A stretch of DNA of 64,000 bases from Sphingobacterium sp. UBA5670. GTDB taxonomy: Bacteria > Bacteroidota > Bacteroidia > Sphingobacteriales > Sphingobacteriaceae. Positions within the stretch are counted from its first letter, which is position 1. Each line of letters begins with the position of its first letter. Position numbers and translations under genes: made by a program. The stretch is taken from NCBI RefSeq assembly GCF_002420705.1, contig NZ_DIIM01000014.1:121612-185611 (forward strand), in the 5' to 3' direction. The notes below the pieces were generated by a model. It did no database searches and was not told where the DNA came from. It saw nothing but the letters and a program-made list of their open reading frames with translations. This document shows, one piece after another, positions 43,964-53,392 of the stretch.

Positions 43964-44719
43964 CTACCGTGTTGTATAGCCGCCATTGGCGAAAATCGTT
44001 TGGCCGGTTATCCACCAGCCATCGGTGACAAGGAACTCAACAAGAGGCGCAATGTCTTTTATATCCGTTAGCCCACCCAATGCTGAAGCAGATTTGTGGT
44101 AGGCTACGGCATCCGCACTTTCCTGTCCGTAGAAAAATGGCGTATCCATTGGGCCTGGAGCTACAGCTGTAACCGAAATACCTCGCTCACCGAATTCTTT
44201 TGATGCCGCTCTCGTAAAATGTTCTACAGGGGCTTTCAGTCCCTCATAAGTCGAGTAAAGTCCGGTATAGGCTGCCAATAACGAGGTAACAATGGTGCAG
44301 ATCTTGCCATTTACATTCAGTTTTTTCCCTGCCTCCTGAATAAAGAAATAGGCAACTTTTGAATTGATATCGCTCATGCTATCGTATTCTTCGACTGTGG
44401 TGTCCACAATTGGCTTTTTTAATACTTTACCAACGGTGTTAATAGCGATATCCACGCCTCCGAATCGGTCGATGGCTGCATCAAAAAGTTTCGTGATATG
44501 CTCAATTTTGGTTAGGTCCGCTTGGACTAGTAATGCTTCTGTACCTAGGGCTTCTACGGCCGCTAATGTTTTCTCCGCATCTTTTTTGGTGTTTTCACTG
44601 TTATAATGGATCACCAGTTTTGCCCCTTTAGCCGCAAAATCCCGGCTTAATAATCCGCCCAGATTTTTTGCACCACCAGCAATAAGGACAACTTTTCCTT
44701 TTACATCATTTCTTGCCAT
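43964..44719 (-). CDS. Short-chain dehydrogenase/reductase (SDR)
   Basis: A 251-aa classical SDR. Cofactor loop 'LIAGGAKNLGGLLSRDFA' (the TGxxxGxG loop appears as AGGAKNLGG), 'NTVGKV' in place of NNAG, catalytic Ser in 'IVTSLLAAYTG', YxxxK as 'YEGLK', and 'VAPGPMDTPF' after it. It reduces or oxidises an alcohol/ketone with NAD(P)H. The AraC gene 50 bases upstream on the same strand may control it. Confidence 0.9.
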   Translation of the reverse strand: MARNDVKGKVVLIAGGAKNLGGLLSRDFAAKGAKLVIHYNSENTKKDAEKTLAAVEALGTEALLVQADLTKIEHITKLFDAAIDRFGGVDIAINTVGKVLKKPIVDTTVEEYDSMSDINSKVAYFFIQEAGKKLNVNGKICTIVTSLLAAYTGLYSTYEGLKAPVEHFTRAASKEFGERGISVTAVAPGPMDTPFFYGQESADAVAYHKSASALGGLTDIKDIAPLVEFLVTDGWWITGQTIFANGGYTTR

Positions 44720-44769
44720 AATAATTTAAATTTTGATTATAGCAAATTTCATAAATGTTAAGGGCTCTG

Positions 44770-45159
44770 TTATGGTGAACTTTTCGCTTTTTGCAATTGA
44801 CGAAATTGTGAAGGGGACATGCCTTCATATTTTTTAAAAAATTTGGTGAAGTTGGATGGGTCGTAGGTCAGCCTTTGCGCGATCTCCGAAATGGTCAACT
44901 CGCTATTGGTGAGCAGGCTCTTCGTACAGGTCAATATTTTTTGTACATAAAAATGACAGGGGTGATTTCCCGACGTTTCCTGTATTATCTTAATAAGATG
45001 CTTTGGTGAGACACAAAGTATGTTTGCAATATCCTGAAGCTCCAGCATTTCTATGCTGACTCCGCTGATCAATTCTGCGAGATGACGATCCAGGAACTCA
45101 AAATATTGAATCGTAATTTCTTCACTTCTTTTCCTATTGGCAGGCATTGCTGTATTCAT
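44770..45159 (-). CDS. Short AraC-type DNA-binding protein
   Basis: A 129-aa protein consisting almost only of the AraC double HTH: 'ELQDIANILCVSPKHLIKIIQETSG' and 'TISEIAQRLTYDPSNFTKFFKKYEGMSPSQFR' (each shown in part). It has no sensor domain, so it may act as a simple activator or depend on another protein. It lies upstream of the SDR gene. Confidence 0.85.
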   Translation of the reverse strand: MNTAMPANRKRSEEITIQYFEFLDRHLAELISGVSIEMLELQDIANILCVSPKHLIKIIQETSGNHPCHFYVQKILTCTKSLLTNSELTISEIAQRLTYDPSNFTKFFKKYEGMSPSQFRQLQKAKSSP

Positions 45160-45241
45160 CTTAATCCTTTTCGAATGGTTAGGTTAAATATAAGCAATTT
45201 AGACTACACGCAATATTTTATGCCAAATTGATTAATGTTGA

Positions 45242-45352
45242 TTAGAGGTATCCACATCGTTGATCGGCTTGTTGTCTCATGTTGCAGAATATGTACAGCG
45301 TTATGTAGGCAAATTGCTAGTGACAGTATGGTGTATTGTGCTGTCTCCATAA
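45242..45352 (+). pseudogene. Remnant of a second DinB-family gene (3' end only)
   Basis: The frame reads 'TSLIGLLSHVAEYVQRYVGK' and then 'LLVTVWCIVLSP' before TAA. This aligns with 'TTLIGLLFHAAEHAQRHVGQ' and 'LLVTARCLQ' at the end of the DinB gene at 42314-42811. DNA similarity continues past the stop (ATAAAAAT...). An in-frame TGA at 45239 cuts off the upstream side and no start codon exists. Two of the family's His residues are changed to Tyr. This is a decayed duplicate, not a working gene. Confidence 0.7.
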
Positions 45353-45489
45353 AAATTATATTGGAGAATTTACACTGAGAACGTCGCTATGGATTAACGG
45401 ACGATTAAATTGTAAATTCGTATACTTGTAAGATTCCAAGGGGAATTCATCATTTTTATAATCCCGCATAAAAATAAACAGCGTATTAT

Positions 45490-46170
45490 ATGCAGATACT
45501 GTTAGTAGAGGACGATCGCCGGATTAGCAGCTTTGTTGTGAAAGGTCTGGAAGAAATGGGGCATCAGGTCATTTTAGTTGAATCTGCGGAAGCAGCACGT
45601 GAATGGATCAATGCAGATTCTTTGGATATTATTGTACTCGATATCATGTTGCCCGGAATAGATGGTATTCAGTTTACGAAGATGATCAGGTATCGAAAAA
45701 ATCATATTCCGATATTGATTCTAAGCGCTTTAGGAGAAATTGAAGATAAGGTCGAGGCCTTGGAAAGTGGTGCCGATGACTATCTCGTCAAGCCGTTTTC
45801 CTTTAAGGAATTGGTGAGCCGTATCAAAGCCCTGGTACGCCGTGACAATTATAAAAACGTAGCAAAGGACAGCAGTGTGGAAATTCGTGATTTAAAAGTA
45901 GATCTTGAGCGTTATGAAGTTCATAAGAATGGTAAAAATGTCGATCTCTCTCCCAAAGAATTTAAACTTTTCAAGTATCTGATCGAAAATCGGAATAAAA
46001 CACTCTCACGGACCGCTATCCTGCAGGCCGTTTGGGGAATCGATTTTGATAACAACACCAATGTCGTCGATGTGTACGTTTCTTATCTGAGAGGGAAGGT
46101 TGATGAGGGAAGCGAAACCTCTATTATCAAAACGGTGAAAGGAGTCGGTTACATGCTTACAACGGACTGA
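45490..46170 (+). CDS. OmpR-family response regulator
   Basis: A 226-aa two-component response regulator. Receiver: acidic pair D8/D9, phospho-acceptor D51 in 'VLDIMLPG', Thr/Ser site 'ILSALGE', and K101 in 'VKPFSF'. The C-terminal winged helix reads 'VDLSPKEFKLFKYLIEN' and 'VVDVYVSYLRGKVD', ending 'IIKTVKGVGYML'. It is of the CusR/heavy-metal type. The kinase gene starts 2 bases after its stop. Its probable binding sites are the TTCTAATC repeats at 47514-47542. Confidence 0.94.
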   Translation: MQILLVEDDRRISSFVVKGLEEMGHQVILVESAEAAREWINADSLDIIVLDIMLPGIDGIQFTKMIRYRKNHIPILILSALGEIEDKVEALESGADDYLVKPFSFKELVSRIKALVRRDNYKNVAKDSSVEIRDLKVDLERYEVHKNGKNVDLSPKEFKLFKYLIENRNKTLSRTAILQAVWGIDFDNNTNVVDVYVSYLRGKVDEGSETSIIKTVKGVGYMLTTD

Positions 46171-46172
46171 TT

Positions 46173-47519
46173 ATGAATTTAAAGATTCGCCTTACACTCT
46201 TTTCCACGCTGGTATTCACTATCATTTTTGGGCTTGCAACGCTGGTCATCTACTGGATATTTTATAATTCTTCTGAACGGCATCTGATCAGTTCTCTCGA
46301 AAAAAATGCAAAGATAGCTGGCATTTATTACCTTGAGGCAGATGAACAAAGCCCACTAAAGCATCTGGAATCTAAAAATCAATACGAAAGCCTGGTCAAA
46401 CGTGCCATGGTCGCCGTTTATAACGCCGATGGAAAAGTAAGTTATGGGGGTATGCGGTTTGATAGTCAAATCAATAAGGATTTGCTGCGCCAGTTGAAAA
46501 CAGATAAAACGGTTTATTTTAAAACAGAAGACAGTTTTTATTTTGGGTTGTATTATCCAGATAATCAGGGCGATTTCTTTGTGTTTGTCAAAGAGTCGAG
46601 CGCAGACTTTGATCATCAGTTGAATCGTTTACTCATTACGCTTGTCTTTGTTTTTCTCGTGGCATTGATCAGTATCGCCTTATTGTCGGTTTGGCTGAGT
46701 AAATATGCTTATCTCCCCATTCGTAAAGTAATCCAGGAAATTCAGCATAAAGATTTAAGCACCATTCAGGAACCTCTGACGACTATAAAAACGAAGGACG
46801 AACTACAGGATCTTATTGAAAGTTACAATGCGCTCCTACGGCGGATCAGCGAAAATATGATTATTAGAAAGAACTTTGTCAGTTATGTTTCACACGAGTT
46901 CCGAACGCCTTTGGCGGGAATCCTAGGCTCCATGGAGGTCTTCGGTACGAAAGTTAGAAGTGAAGAAGAATACCAGGAATTGGCCGAAACCATTACTGAA
47001 CATGTGAATTTTCTGAATCAGCTTATCGGCAATTTTCTATTGCTGACCGAAGATCAGCCCCTCAAGCGTTCCCTGGAAACCTTTCGCATAGATGAGATCG
47101 TTTGGGATCTTGTTCCTAAGTTCTCGAGGTCATTTGCCGTACCCTTAAAAGTCGATATACAGGTCGATGAACCGCGATACTTCAATTTTCGGGGCAATAA
47201 GATGCTCCTCAGCCTGTCTATCTCCAACCTAATCGAAAATGCACTTAAATATGCGAATGGAGAGGAGGTTGTTGTCCGGATGACTGCTGCAAATGACAGG
47301 CTGTCTTTGCAAATTATAGACCATGGTATTGGTATCCCACAGGCCGAACTGGAGTCTGTCAAACAGACTTTTTATCGGGGATCAAATGTCGGCAAAGTGA
47401 AGGGCAGCGGTATCGGTCTCTCTTTCGCACAGATTGTATGTAAGGATCAGGGAGTCGACTTTGATATCCGTTCAAATGACCTGGGTACAACGGTATCGTT
47501 ATTATTCCCTAAATTCTAA
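46173..47519 (+). CDS. Sensor histidine kinase
   Basis: A 448-aa membrane histidine kinase: first transmembrane helix (about 9-30), periplasmic sensing part to about 150, second helix (about 152-176), HAMP-like linker, then H-box 'FVSYVSHEFRTPLAGILG' and ATPase motifs 'LIENALKYANG', 'IIDHGIGIPQ', 'FYRGSNV' and 'GSGIGLSFAQ'. The signal is not evident. Placement before an HME-type efflux operon suggests metal or envelope stress. Its stop codon lies inside the first TTCTAATC repeat. Confidence 0.93.
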   Translation: MNLKIRLTLFSTLVFTIIFGLATLVIYWIFYNSSERHLISSLEKNAKIAGIYYLEADEQSPLKHLESKNQYESLVKRAMVAVYNADGKVSYGGMRFDSQINKDLLRQLKTDKTVYFKTEDSFYFGLYYPDNQGDFFVFVKESSADFDHQLNRLLITLVFVFLVALISIALLSVWLSKYAYLPIRKVIQEIQHKDLSTIQEPLTTIKTKDELQDLIESYNALLRRISENMIIRKNFVSYVSHEFRTPLAGILGSMEVFGTKVRSEEEYQELAETITEHVNFLNQLIGNFLLLTEDQPLKRSLETFRIDEIVWDLVPKFSRSFAVPLKVDIQVDEPRYFNFRGNKMLLSLSISNLIENALKYANGEEVVVRMTAANDRLSLQIIDHGIGIPQAELESVKQTFYRGSNVGKVKGSGIGLSFAQIVCKDQGVDFDIRSNDLGTTVSLLFPKF

Positions 47520-47542
47520 TCATTTTCTAATCCCTTCTAATC
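47514..47542. promoter_or_regulatory. Three phased TTCTAATC repeats, probable response-regulator operator
   Basis: TTCTAATC at 47514, 47525 and 47535, spaced 11 and 10 bases, so on one face of the helix. This is the pattern bound by OmpR/PhoB-family dimers. They lie directly upstream of an imperfect palindrome and the efflux promoter. Confidence 0.6.
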
Positions 47543-47543
47543 A

Positions 47544-47592
47544 AACTTTAATTTACTTTAAAGTTGCCTATAATGCTTGTCATTTAGTTTTG
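47544..47592 (+). promoter_or_regulatory. Efflux operon promoter with overlapping palindrome
   Basis: AACTTTAA-N6-TTAAAGTT (47544-47565) overlaps the TTG at 47564-47566. After 18 bases TAGTTTTG follows (47585-47592), giving a start point near 47599, about 11 bases before the GTG of the TolC-type gene. Confidence 0.6.
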
Positions 47593-47609
47593 TGGAAATT
47601 CAAAATTAA

Positions 47610-48884
47610 GTGAGAAAACTACGACTTACATTATTTTTACTTCTTGGCCTGAATAGCAAGCTATTTTCGCAGGAGGCGGCCGAAAACCGTCTGCGAAAGT
47701 CAGAGATCGAACAGGTATTCCTCGCTCATAACCTGACCTTAATGGCGCAGCGTTTTCAAATGCAGCAGGCCGAAGCTGCCGTGCTTCAGGCAAAGCTATG
47801 GCCCAATCCAACAATTTCCATCTCCGAAGTCAATCTTTGGAAAAACCCTTCCAGCGAATCCTTCCCGGCACTGATCGGAAATTACGGTAAGTACCAGCAG
47901 GTGGCGATCGAACTGGAACAGACCATCGAAATGGCTGGTAAACGAAAAAAAAGGGTGCAATTGCAGCTCCTGGAAAAAGAGAATGCGCGGTTTCAATTTG
48001 AAGAATTGCTGCGGAACCTGAAATATGATCTCCGAAGCCAATGTCTCGAATTACAGATCCTACAGGAGAAAGAACGCTTATACGGCAATCAGGTCAACAT
48101 CTTTCGGACATTAGCACAATCCTATCAAAATCAGTGGAAAGAAGGAAATGTAAGTGAGATGGACTACCTCAGGATTCAAAGCGAGTCTATCGCATTTGGA
48201 AACAAACTGAATGAAATCCAACAGGAAAAAATCACAAAAATGAATGAGGTTGCGCGCTATCTCGGTGACAAAGGTACCGCACTCACGATATCAGATACGA
48301 TCGGCATACCGCATTTTCTCCCCGGAAAAAAACAGGAATGGAAAATGATGGCCCTCGATAATCGCAGCGATTATAAAATCATCCACAACGAATTGAAAAA
48401 AAGTGATGCTCAGCTGAAAATAGAAAAGGCCGAACGTATACCAGATTTGCAGGTCTCCATGAATTATGACCGCGGCGGAAATATTATGCGCGATTTTATA
48501 GGGCTGGGGGTTGCCATGGATCTCCCTTTGTTTAATCGAAACCAGGGGAATATCAAAATCGCTAAACTGGAGATGGAGAAAAATAAAGTGGAAATCGAGC
48601 AATTCCGTATCGACATCGAACGCGAGATCGACTTTCTTTCGGAACGGCTCAACAACCTTGAAACGAGTTTGAAGACAACGGATATGGGCTTTGACGATAA
48701 ATTGGACGTAGCACTTGAGCGCTATGTGCGCAATTTCCAGCAGCGGAGACTGACCATCGTTGAATTTATAGATTTTATCAATAATTATATGGAAAATAAA
48801 GAATCAATATTGGAACGCAGAGCGAAATATCTTCAGTATAAGGAGGAACTGGTATACTTAATCGGAAAGGATATTGTCTCATGA
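47610..48884 (+). CDS. TolC-family outer membrane efflux protein (CusC/CzcC-like)
   Basis: A 424-aa outer-membrane channel subunit with a GTG start, the first codon after the promoter; a signal peptide ends near LFSQ (residue 21). Long coiled-coil helices ('LLEKENARFQFEELLRNLKYDL' type) and the repeated fold of outer membrane factors are evident, with 'ALDNRSDYKIIHNELKKSDAQLKIEKAERIPDLQV' (in part) marking the second repeat. It overlaps the adaptor gene by 4 bases (ATGA). Exports a substrate together with the adaptor and the RND pump downstream. Confidence 0.9.
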   Translation: MRKLRLTLFLLLGLNSKLFSQEAAENRLRKSEIEQVFLAHNLTLMAQRFQMQQAEAAVLQAKLWPNPTISISEVNLWKNPSSESFPALIGNYGKYQQVAIELEQTIEMAGKRKKRVQLQLLEKENARFQFEELLRNLKYDLRSQCLELQILQEKERLYGNQVNIFRTLAQSYQNQWKEGNVSEMDYLRIQSESIAFGNKLNEIQQEKITKMNEVARYLGDKGTALTISDTIGIPHFLPGKKQEWKMMALDNRSDYKIIHNELKKSDAQLKIEKAERIPDLQVSMNYDRGGNIMRDFIGLGVAMDLPLFNRNQGNIKIAKLEMEKNKVEIEQFRIDIEREIDFLSERLNNLETSLKTTDMGFDDKLDVALERYVRNFQQRRLTIVEFIDFINNYMENKESILERRAKYLQYKEELVYLIGKDIVS

Positions 48885-49987
48885 AAAGTAATTTTTTAAC
48901 GCCATTGACACTATTATCCATTTGTTTATTGTGGAGCTGTCAACCAACGAAAAATGAAGAGCAAGCGTTGCCGGCAACCAAAGGTTTTTGCCTTAGCGCA
49001 GATTTCAAAAACCAAATTAAAATTGATTCGATACAGAAGCGGACCGTATTTGAACAGATCGCATTAAACGGCGTTATCCAATACGATCAGGATGAACTTG
49101 CGGCGCTAAAGAGTCCGATACCCGGTATCGTACAGTCTGTTTCAGTTAAAATGGGCGATTATGTAGAAAAAGGACAGATTCTCGTATCGCTTAAAGGTAC
49201 CTCCGTCAATGATTTAGGAAAAGAGCTGCGGGAACTGGAAAATAGCAAGCGGCTGACGGAGAGTAAATTACTTAGCCTGCGTAGCCTGCTGAAAGATGGT
49301 ATGGCTTCACAGCGGGAACTGGAAGAGATGGAAAGTGAATTGAAAGCCGTGCAGATTGGAATCCGCCATGTCAAAGCGAACATGAGTTTGCTGAATGGCT
49401 CCTCAGAAAATGGTGTTTTTTACATCCGTGCACCCAAAGCGGGTTATATCGTGGATAAAAAGGTGAGCCCCGGCATGACTGTTGGCGATGACGCCGATTT
49501 GCTGTCGGTCAGTAAGTTGAATGAGGTATGGGTTTCGGTCAATATCTATGCAAATAATTTACCTTTTGTCAAAAACGGCGCTCCTGTCAAGATCACCACA
49601 CTGGCTTATAAAGGTGAATCTTTTGACGGGTATATTGATCAGGTAGCCAACTTCTTTGATCCCGAAGAACGTGTGGTCAAAGCGCGCATAAAGCTGTTGA
49701 ATAAGGACCTGAGGTTGAAGCCGGGCATGAGCGTGGATGTGTTGGTCGAAAAGGCCGTTTCGGGACAGGAAGAGCGCATGCTGGCAATTCCGAAAGATGC
49801 CATTATCCTCCATAACAATCAGAATTTCGTTGTACGCTACAAAGACGACTGCGACCTGTCGGTTAAAGCTGTTGATATTGTTGCTGAGAATGAAACATAT
49901 GCTTTTGTCAAATCTGGTGTGGCTGAGGGAGATCAGGTGCTGACCGAAAATGAGCTGATCGTATTTGATGAACTGATAAATAGATAG
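48881..49987 (+). CDS. RND efflux periplasmic adaptor, lipoprotein (CusB/CzcB-like)
   Basis: A 368-aa membrane-fusion protein with a lipobox (LWSC, Cys20). It has the lipoyl half-motifs 'SPIPGIVQSVSVKMGDYVEKGQ' (in part) and 'IRAPKAGYIVDKKVSPGMTVG', a helical hairpin between them, a beta-barrel domain ('VWVSVNIYANNLPFVKNG') and the membrane-proximal domain ('LAIPKDAIILHNNQNFV'). A 'GFCLS' start to the mature part with a lone Cys is also seen in heavy-metal adaptors. The pump gene starts 1 base after its stop. Confidence 0.92.
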   Translation: MKSNFLTPLTLLSICLLWSCQPTKNEEQALPATKGFCLSADFKNQIKIDSIQKRTVFEQIALNGVIQYDQDELAALKSPIPGIVQSVSVKMGDYVEKGQILVSLKGTSVNDLGKELRELENSKRLTESKLLSLRSLLKDGMASQRELEEMESELKAVQIGIRHVKANMSLLNGSSENGVFYIRAPKAGYIVDKKVSPGMTVGDDADLLSVSKLNEVWVSVNIYANNLPFVKNGAPVKITTLAYKGESFDGYIDQVANFFDPEERVVKARIKLLNKDLRLKPGMSVDVLVEKAVSGQEERMLAIPKDAIILHNNQNFVVRYKDDCDLSVKAVDIVAENETYAFVKSGVAEGDQVLTENELIVFDELINR

Positions 49988-49988
49988 G

Positions 49989-52900
49989 ATGAAGAAAGTT
50001 GTACAAAATATTGTTTCATTCTCATTGAAACATTCCTTGGTTGTCCTGTTTTTTACACTGGCATTATTATTCGGAGGGATTTATGCTTACCTGCATACGC
50101 CGATTGAGGCTTTTCCCGATGTGACCAATACACGGGTCAGGATTATTACGCAGTGGCCCGGGCGTAGTGCTGAAGAAATAGAAAAGTTCGTTACACTGCC
50201 TGTTACCAAAGAAATGAACACCATTCCAAAGAAAACGGACGTTCGCTCGATCTCCTTGTTTGGCTTATCCGTTGTTACGATTCAATTTGAGGATGGGGTC
50301 ACAGATTTCTATGCACAGCAATATGCAGGTAATAAGATGCGCTCAATTGAGCTGCCGGAAGGTGCTGAAAGCTCCATCGAACCACCATCTGGTGCTACCG
50401 GAGAAATTTTTCGCTATGTGGTAAAGAGTAATCTTCCGATTAAGGAAGTCTCTGCCATTCAGGATTGGGTGATCGAAAGGGAACTTGTCGGTGTGCCCGG
50501 CGTGGCCGATGTCGTCAGCTTTGGAGGTGAAGAAAAGATCTATGAAATAAAAATCAATCCAACAGAGTTGGCCAATTATAACCTGTCCCCATTGGATGTC
50601 TATGAAGCCGTGTCACGTTCGAATATCAATGTCGGCGGCGATGTGATCCAGAAAGGAAATCAGGCTTATGTTGTGCGTGGAGTAGGCCTATTGGATAAGA
50701 TCGAGGATATCGGTAATATTTTGATCAAGGTGGTCGGCAATACACCGATTTTAGTCAAGCATGTAGCCGAAATCGAACTAGGGGCAAAACCACGGCTTGG
50801 GCAGGTGGGACTCAACCAGGAAGATGACCTTGTCCAGGGAATTGTCATTATGCTCAGAGGAGAAAATCCTTCTGCTGTGGTCACCAAGCTGAAAGCAAAA
50901 ATTGAAGAGCTAAACCAACGTATTTTACCCGCGAATGTTAAGATCGAACCCGTTATAGACCGTACGAAGTTGGTGAACAATACCGTACATACGGTTTCAA
51001 AAAACCTGATAGAAGGTGTTATACTGGTTTCGATTATCGTCTTTATCTTCCTGAACAACTGGAAGACAACCTTTATCGTGGCATCCGTGATTCCATTGGC
51101 ATTCCTATTTGCGATTATTTTATTGAAAATACAAGGATTGCCGGCCAATCTGATATCCATGGGGGCATTGGACTTTGGACTCTTGCTCGAAGGAACGTTG
51201 GTGATTGTGGAGACTGTTTTTGTCTCGTTGGAAAAAGAGGCTCATCGGCTCGGGACGGAACGCTTTAATAAAATCTCCAAACTAGGAATCATTAAGAAAA
51301 GTGCTGGCTCTGTAGCGGGGTATATCTTTTTTGCACTATTGATTTTAATTGTCGCACTGACCCCTATTTTCTCTTTTCAAAAGGTGGAAGGAAAAATGTT
51401 CTCACCATTGGCCTTTACGCTCGGTTACGCCTTATTGGGATCCTTGATCCTAAGTTTGACCTATGTGCCCGCCATGTGTAAGTACCTATTGAAAAAGAAT
51501 ATCAAAGAAGATGAAAATAAGATCACCAAGATCAGCCGCAATGCTATTTTTAAAGGTTTTAGAAAAGCTTTCGACCATCCAAAATGGACATTGTCGATTT
51601 TTAGCGCTGTTTTGCTCATCTGTATTTTCCGGTTTAGCCATTATGGTTCAGAGTTTCTTCCGAAACTGAATGAAGGTGCAATTTATGTCCGCGCAACCTT
51701 ACCCAATAGTGTCAATCTCGAAGAATCCGTGAAGTTGACCAAAACCATGAAAACAAAATTGATGAAGCAGTTTGACGAGATTGATTTTATCATGACGCAA
51801 ACGGGCCGTCCCAATGATGGTACAGATCCAACAGGTTTTTTCAATATTGAATTCAATATTGAACTGAAACCCGAAGGCGAGTGGAAAAGAAAGCTGTCAA
51901 AAGAGAAATTGATTGGTCAGATGCGGGATAGCCTACAAACTTTTCCAGGAATAAATTTTGGTTTTAGCCAGCCGATCCAGGATAATGTAGAGGAGTATGT
52001 GGCCGGAGTGAAAAGTCCGTTGGTCATCAAAATTTTTGGTGAGAATTTACAGGATTTGGAAAATAAAGCCAATAAGTTTGCCGAATCACTTAAAAAGGTG
52101 AATGGGATAACGGATATCAATGTCTTCAAAAATATCGGTTTGCCTGAACTAAGGATTCAGCTGCATGATTCAAAAATGGCTAAATATGGTGTTTCGACCA
52201 AGGATGTGCAATCCGTGATCGAAATGACTATCGGAGGGCAATCTGTGACACATTTCTATGAAAACGAGCGTATCTTTGATGTACGTCTCCGCTTCCAAAA
52301 ATCATATCGTGACAATCCTGAGAAGATCGGAAATATTATCATTCCGACGATGAATGATCAGAAAGTACCGCTGCGGGAAATCGCAACAATAGATTATCAT
52401 ACCGGTCCGGCATTTATTTATAGAGAAGGTAATTCCCGTTATATTGGTGTTGGCTTCAACATTGAAGGCCGGGATCTGGGAAGTACAATTGCCGATGCAA
52501 AAAAACAGATAGAAAAAGATGTTAGTCTGCCCAAATCCTATAAGGTCGTGTGGGCCGGAGAATTCGAAAGCAAGGAAAGGGCTACAAAGCAGCTGATGAA
52601 TGTTGTGCCAATCTCTCTTATTTTGATTTTACTGCTGCTGTATGCCAATTTTGGCAACGTCAAAGATACGCTGATTTCTTCACTGACACTGGCATTTGCA
52701 TTTATAGGTGGATTTGTATCCCTGTGGGTTACCGGGACGACATTTGGAATTTCTGCCGGTATCGGATTTATTATTCTCTTTGGCGTAGCCACGATCGATG
52801 GCATTGTTTTAATAGGGATAATGAAAGAAAATCTGTTGAGTAAAATGAGCTTGAAACCCGCTATTTATGAAGCTGTAAAAAGCCGGATCAGACCTATCCT

Positions 52901-53084
52901 CATGATTGCGTTAATGGGGGCAATGGGACTATTGCCGGCAGCACTTTCAAACGGAATGGGATCTGAAATCCAAAAACCCCTGGCTATTATGATTGTTGGC
53001 GGCCTCATTATTTGTATGATTCTATCGTTTTCAGTACTGCCAATTGTTTTTTACTTCTCTTATAAAAAAGAGAGCCGCGATTAG
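49989..53084 (+). CDS. HME-type RND efflux pump permease (CusA/CzcA-like)
   Basis: A 1031-aa inner-membrane proton antiporter with 12 helices and two large periplasmic loops. The HME signature is clear: 'FPDVTNTRVRIITQWPGRSAEEIEKFVT' (given in part as FPDVTNTRV and PGRSAEEIE). In helix 4 the proton-relay residues read D395-FGLLL-E401-GTLVIV-E408. CzcA proteins usually have D-x5-D-x6-E, so the middle Asp is Glu here. No CusA-type Met ladder can be assigned by eye, so the exported metal or other cation is undecided. A terminator follows at 53114-53154. Confidence 0.92.
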   Translation: MKKVVQNIVSFSLKHSLVVLFFTLALLFGGIYAYLHTPIEAFPDVTNTRVRIITQWPGRSAEEIEKFVTLPVTKEMNTIPKKTDVRSISLFGLSVVTIQFEDGVTDFYAQQYAGNKMRSIELPEGAESSIEPPSGATGEIFRYVVKSNLPIKEVSAIQDWVIERELVGVPGVADVVSFGGEEKIYEIKINPTELANYNLSPLDVYEAVSRSNINVGGDVIQKGNQAYVVRGVGLLDKIEDIGNILIKVVGNTPILVKHVAEIELGAKPRLGQVGLNQEDDLVQGIVIMLRGENPSAVVTKLKAKIEELNQRILPANVKIEPVIDRTKLVNNTVHTVSKNLIEGVILVSIIVFIFLNNWKTTFIVASVIPLAFLFAIILLKIQGLPANLISMGALDFGLLLEGTLVIVETVFVSLEKEAHRLGTERFNKISKLGIIKKSAGSVAGYIFFALLILIVALTPIFSFQKVEGKMFSPLAFTLGYALLGSLILSLTYVPAMCKYLLKKNIKEDENKITKISRNAIFKGFRKAFDHPKWTLSIFSAVLLICIFRFSHYGSEFLPKLNEGAIYVRATLPNSVNLEESVKLTKTMKTKLMKQFDEIDFIMTQTGRPNDGTDPTGFFNIEFNIELKPEGEWKRKLSKEKLIGQMRDSLQTFPGINFGFSQPIQDNVEEYVAGVKSPLVIKIFGENLQDLENKANKFAESLKKVNGITDINVFKNIGLPELRIQLHDSKMAKYGVSTKDVQSVIEMTIGGQSVTHFYENERIFDVRLRFQKSYRDNPEKIGNIIIPTMNDQKVPLREIATIDYHTGPAFIYREGNSRYIGVGFNIEGRDLGSTIADAKKQIEKDVSLPKSYKVVWAGEFESKERATKQLMNVVPISLILILLLLYANFGNVKDTLISSLTLAFAFIGGFVSLWVTGTTFGISAGIGFIILFGVATIDGIVLIGIMKENLLSKMSLKPAIYEAVKSRIRPILMIALMGAMGLLPAALSNGMGSEIQKPLAIMIVGGLIICMILSFSVLPIVFYFSYKKESRD

Positions 53085-53113
53085 TTACCCATTTTTTAAT
53101 TATTATATACGAT

Positions 53114-53154
53114 ACAAAGGTTGCCTGTCAAACAGTGCAGCCTTTGTTATTTTT
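53114..53154 (+). terminator. Terminator of the efflux operon
   Basis: ACAAAGGTTGC pairs with GCAGCCTTTGT (one G-T pair), with an inner CTGT/ACAG stem, followed by TATTTTT. Confidence 0.75.
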
Positions 53155-53392
53155 AATATGCAGCTGTATTTTTCGTAAAAGCGATCAAAATTTTAAGCGA
53201 ATAGCAATATATCTTTTACAAGCTATTTTTTGTAAATCTTGTTATAAATGTTGAACTTACATTTAAGTTGCTAAAATTCAATCTCGACTTTAAAAAACAC
53301 GCATCTGAAGTTTTGCTGAAAGAGGTTATAAATCTGTATCTAAAATTAGAAAACCATTCTTCTGGTTTCTTATGAGTAGTATTTATTAGAAA

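Noticed and set aside
53349..53370. Hairpin AGAAAACC/GGTTTCT considered as a terminator
   Set aside because: Short imperfect stem with no T-run, and the efflux terminator already lies upstream.
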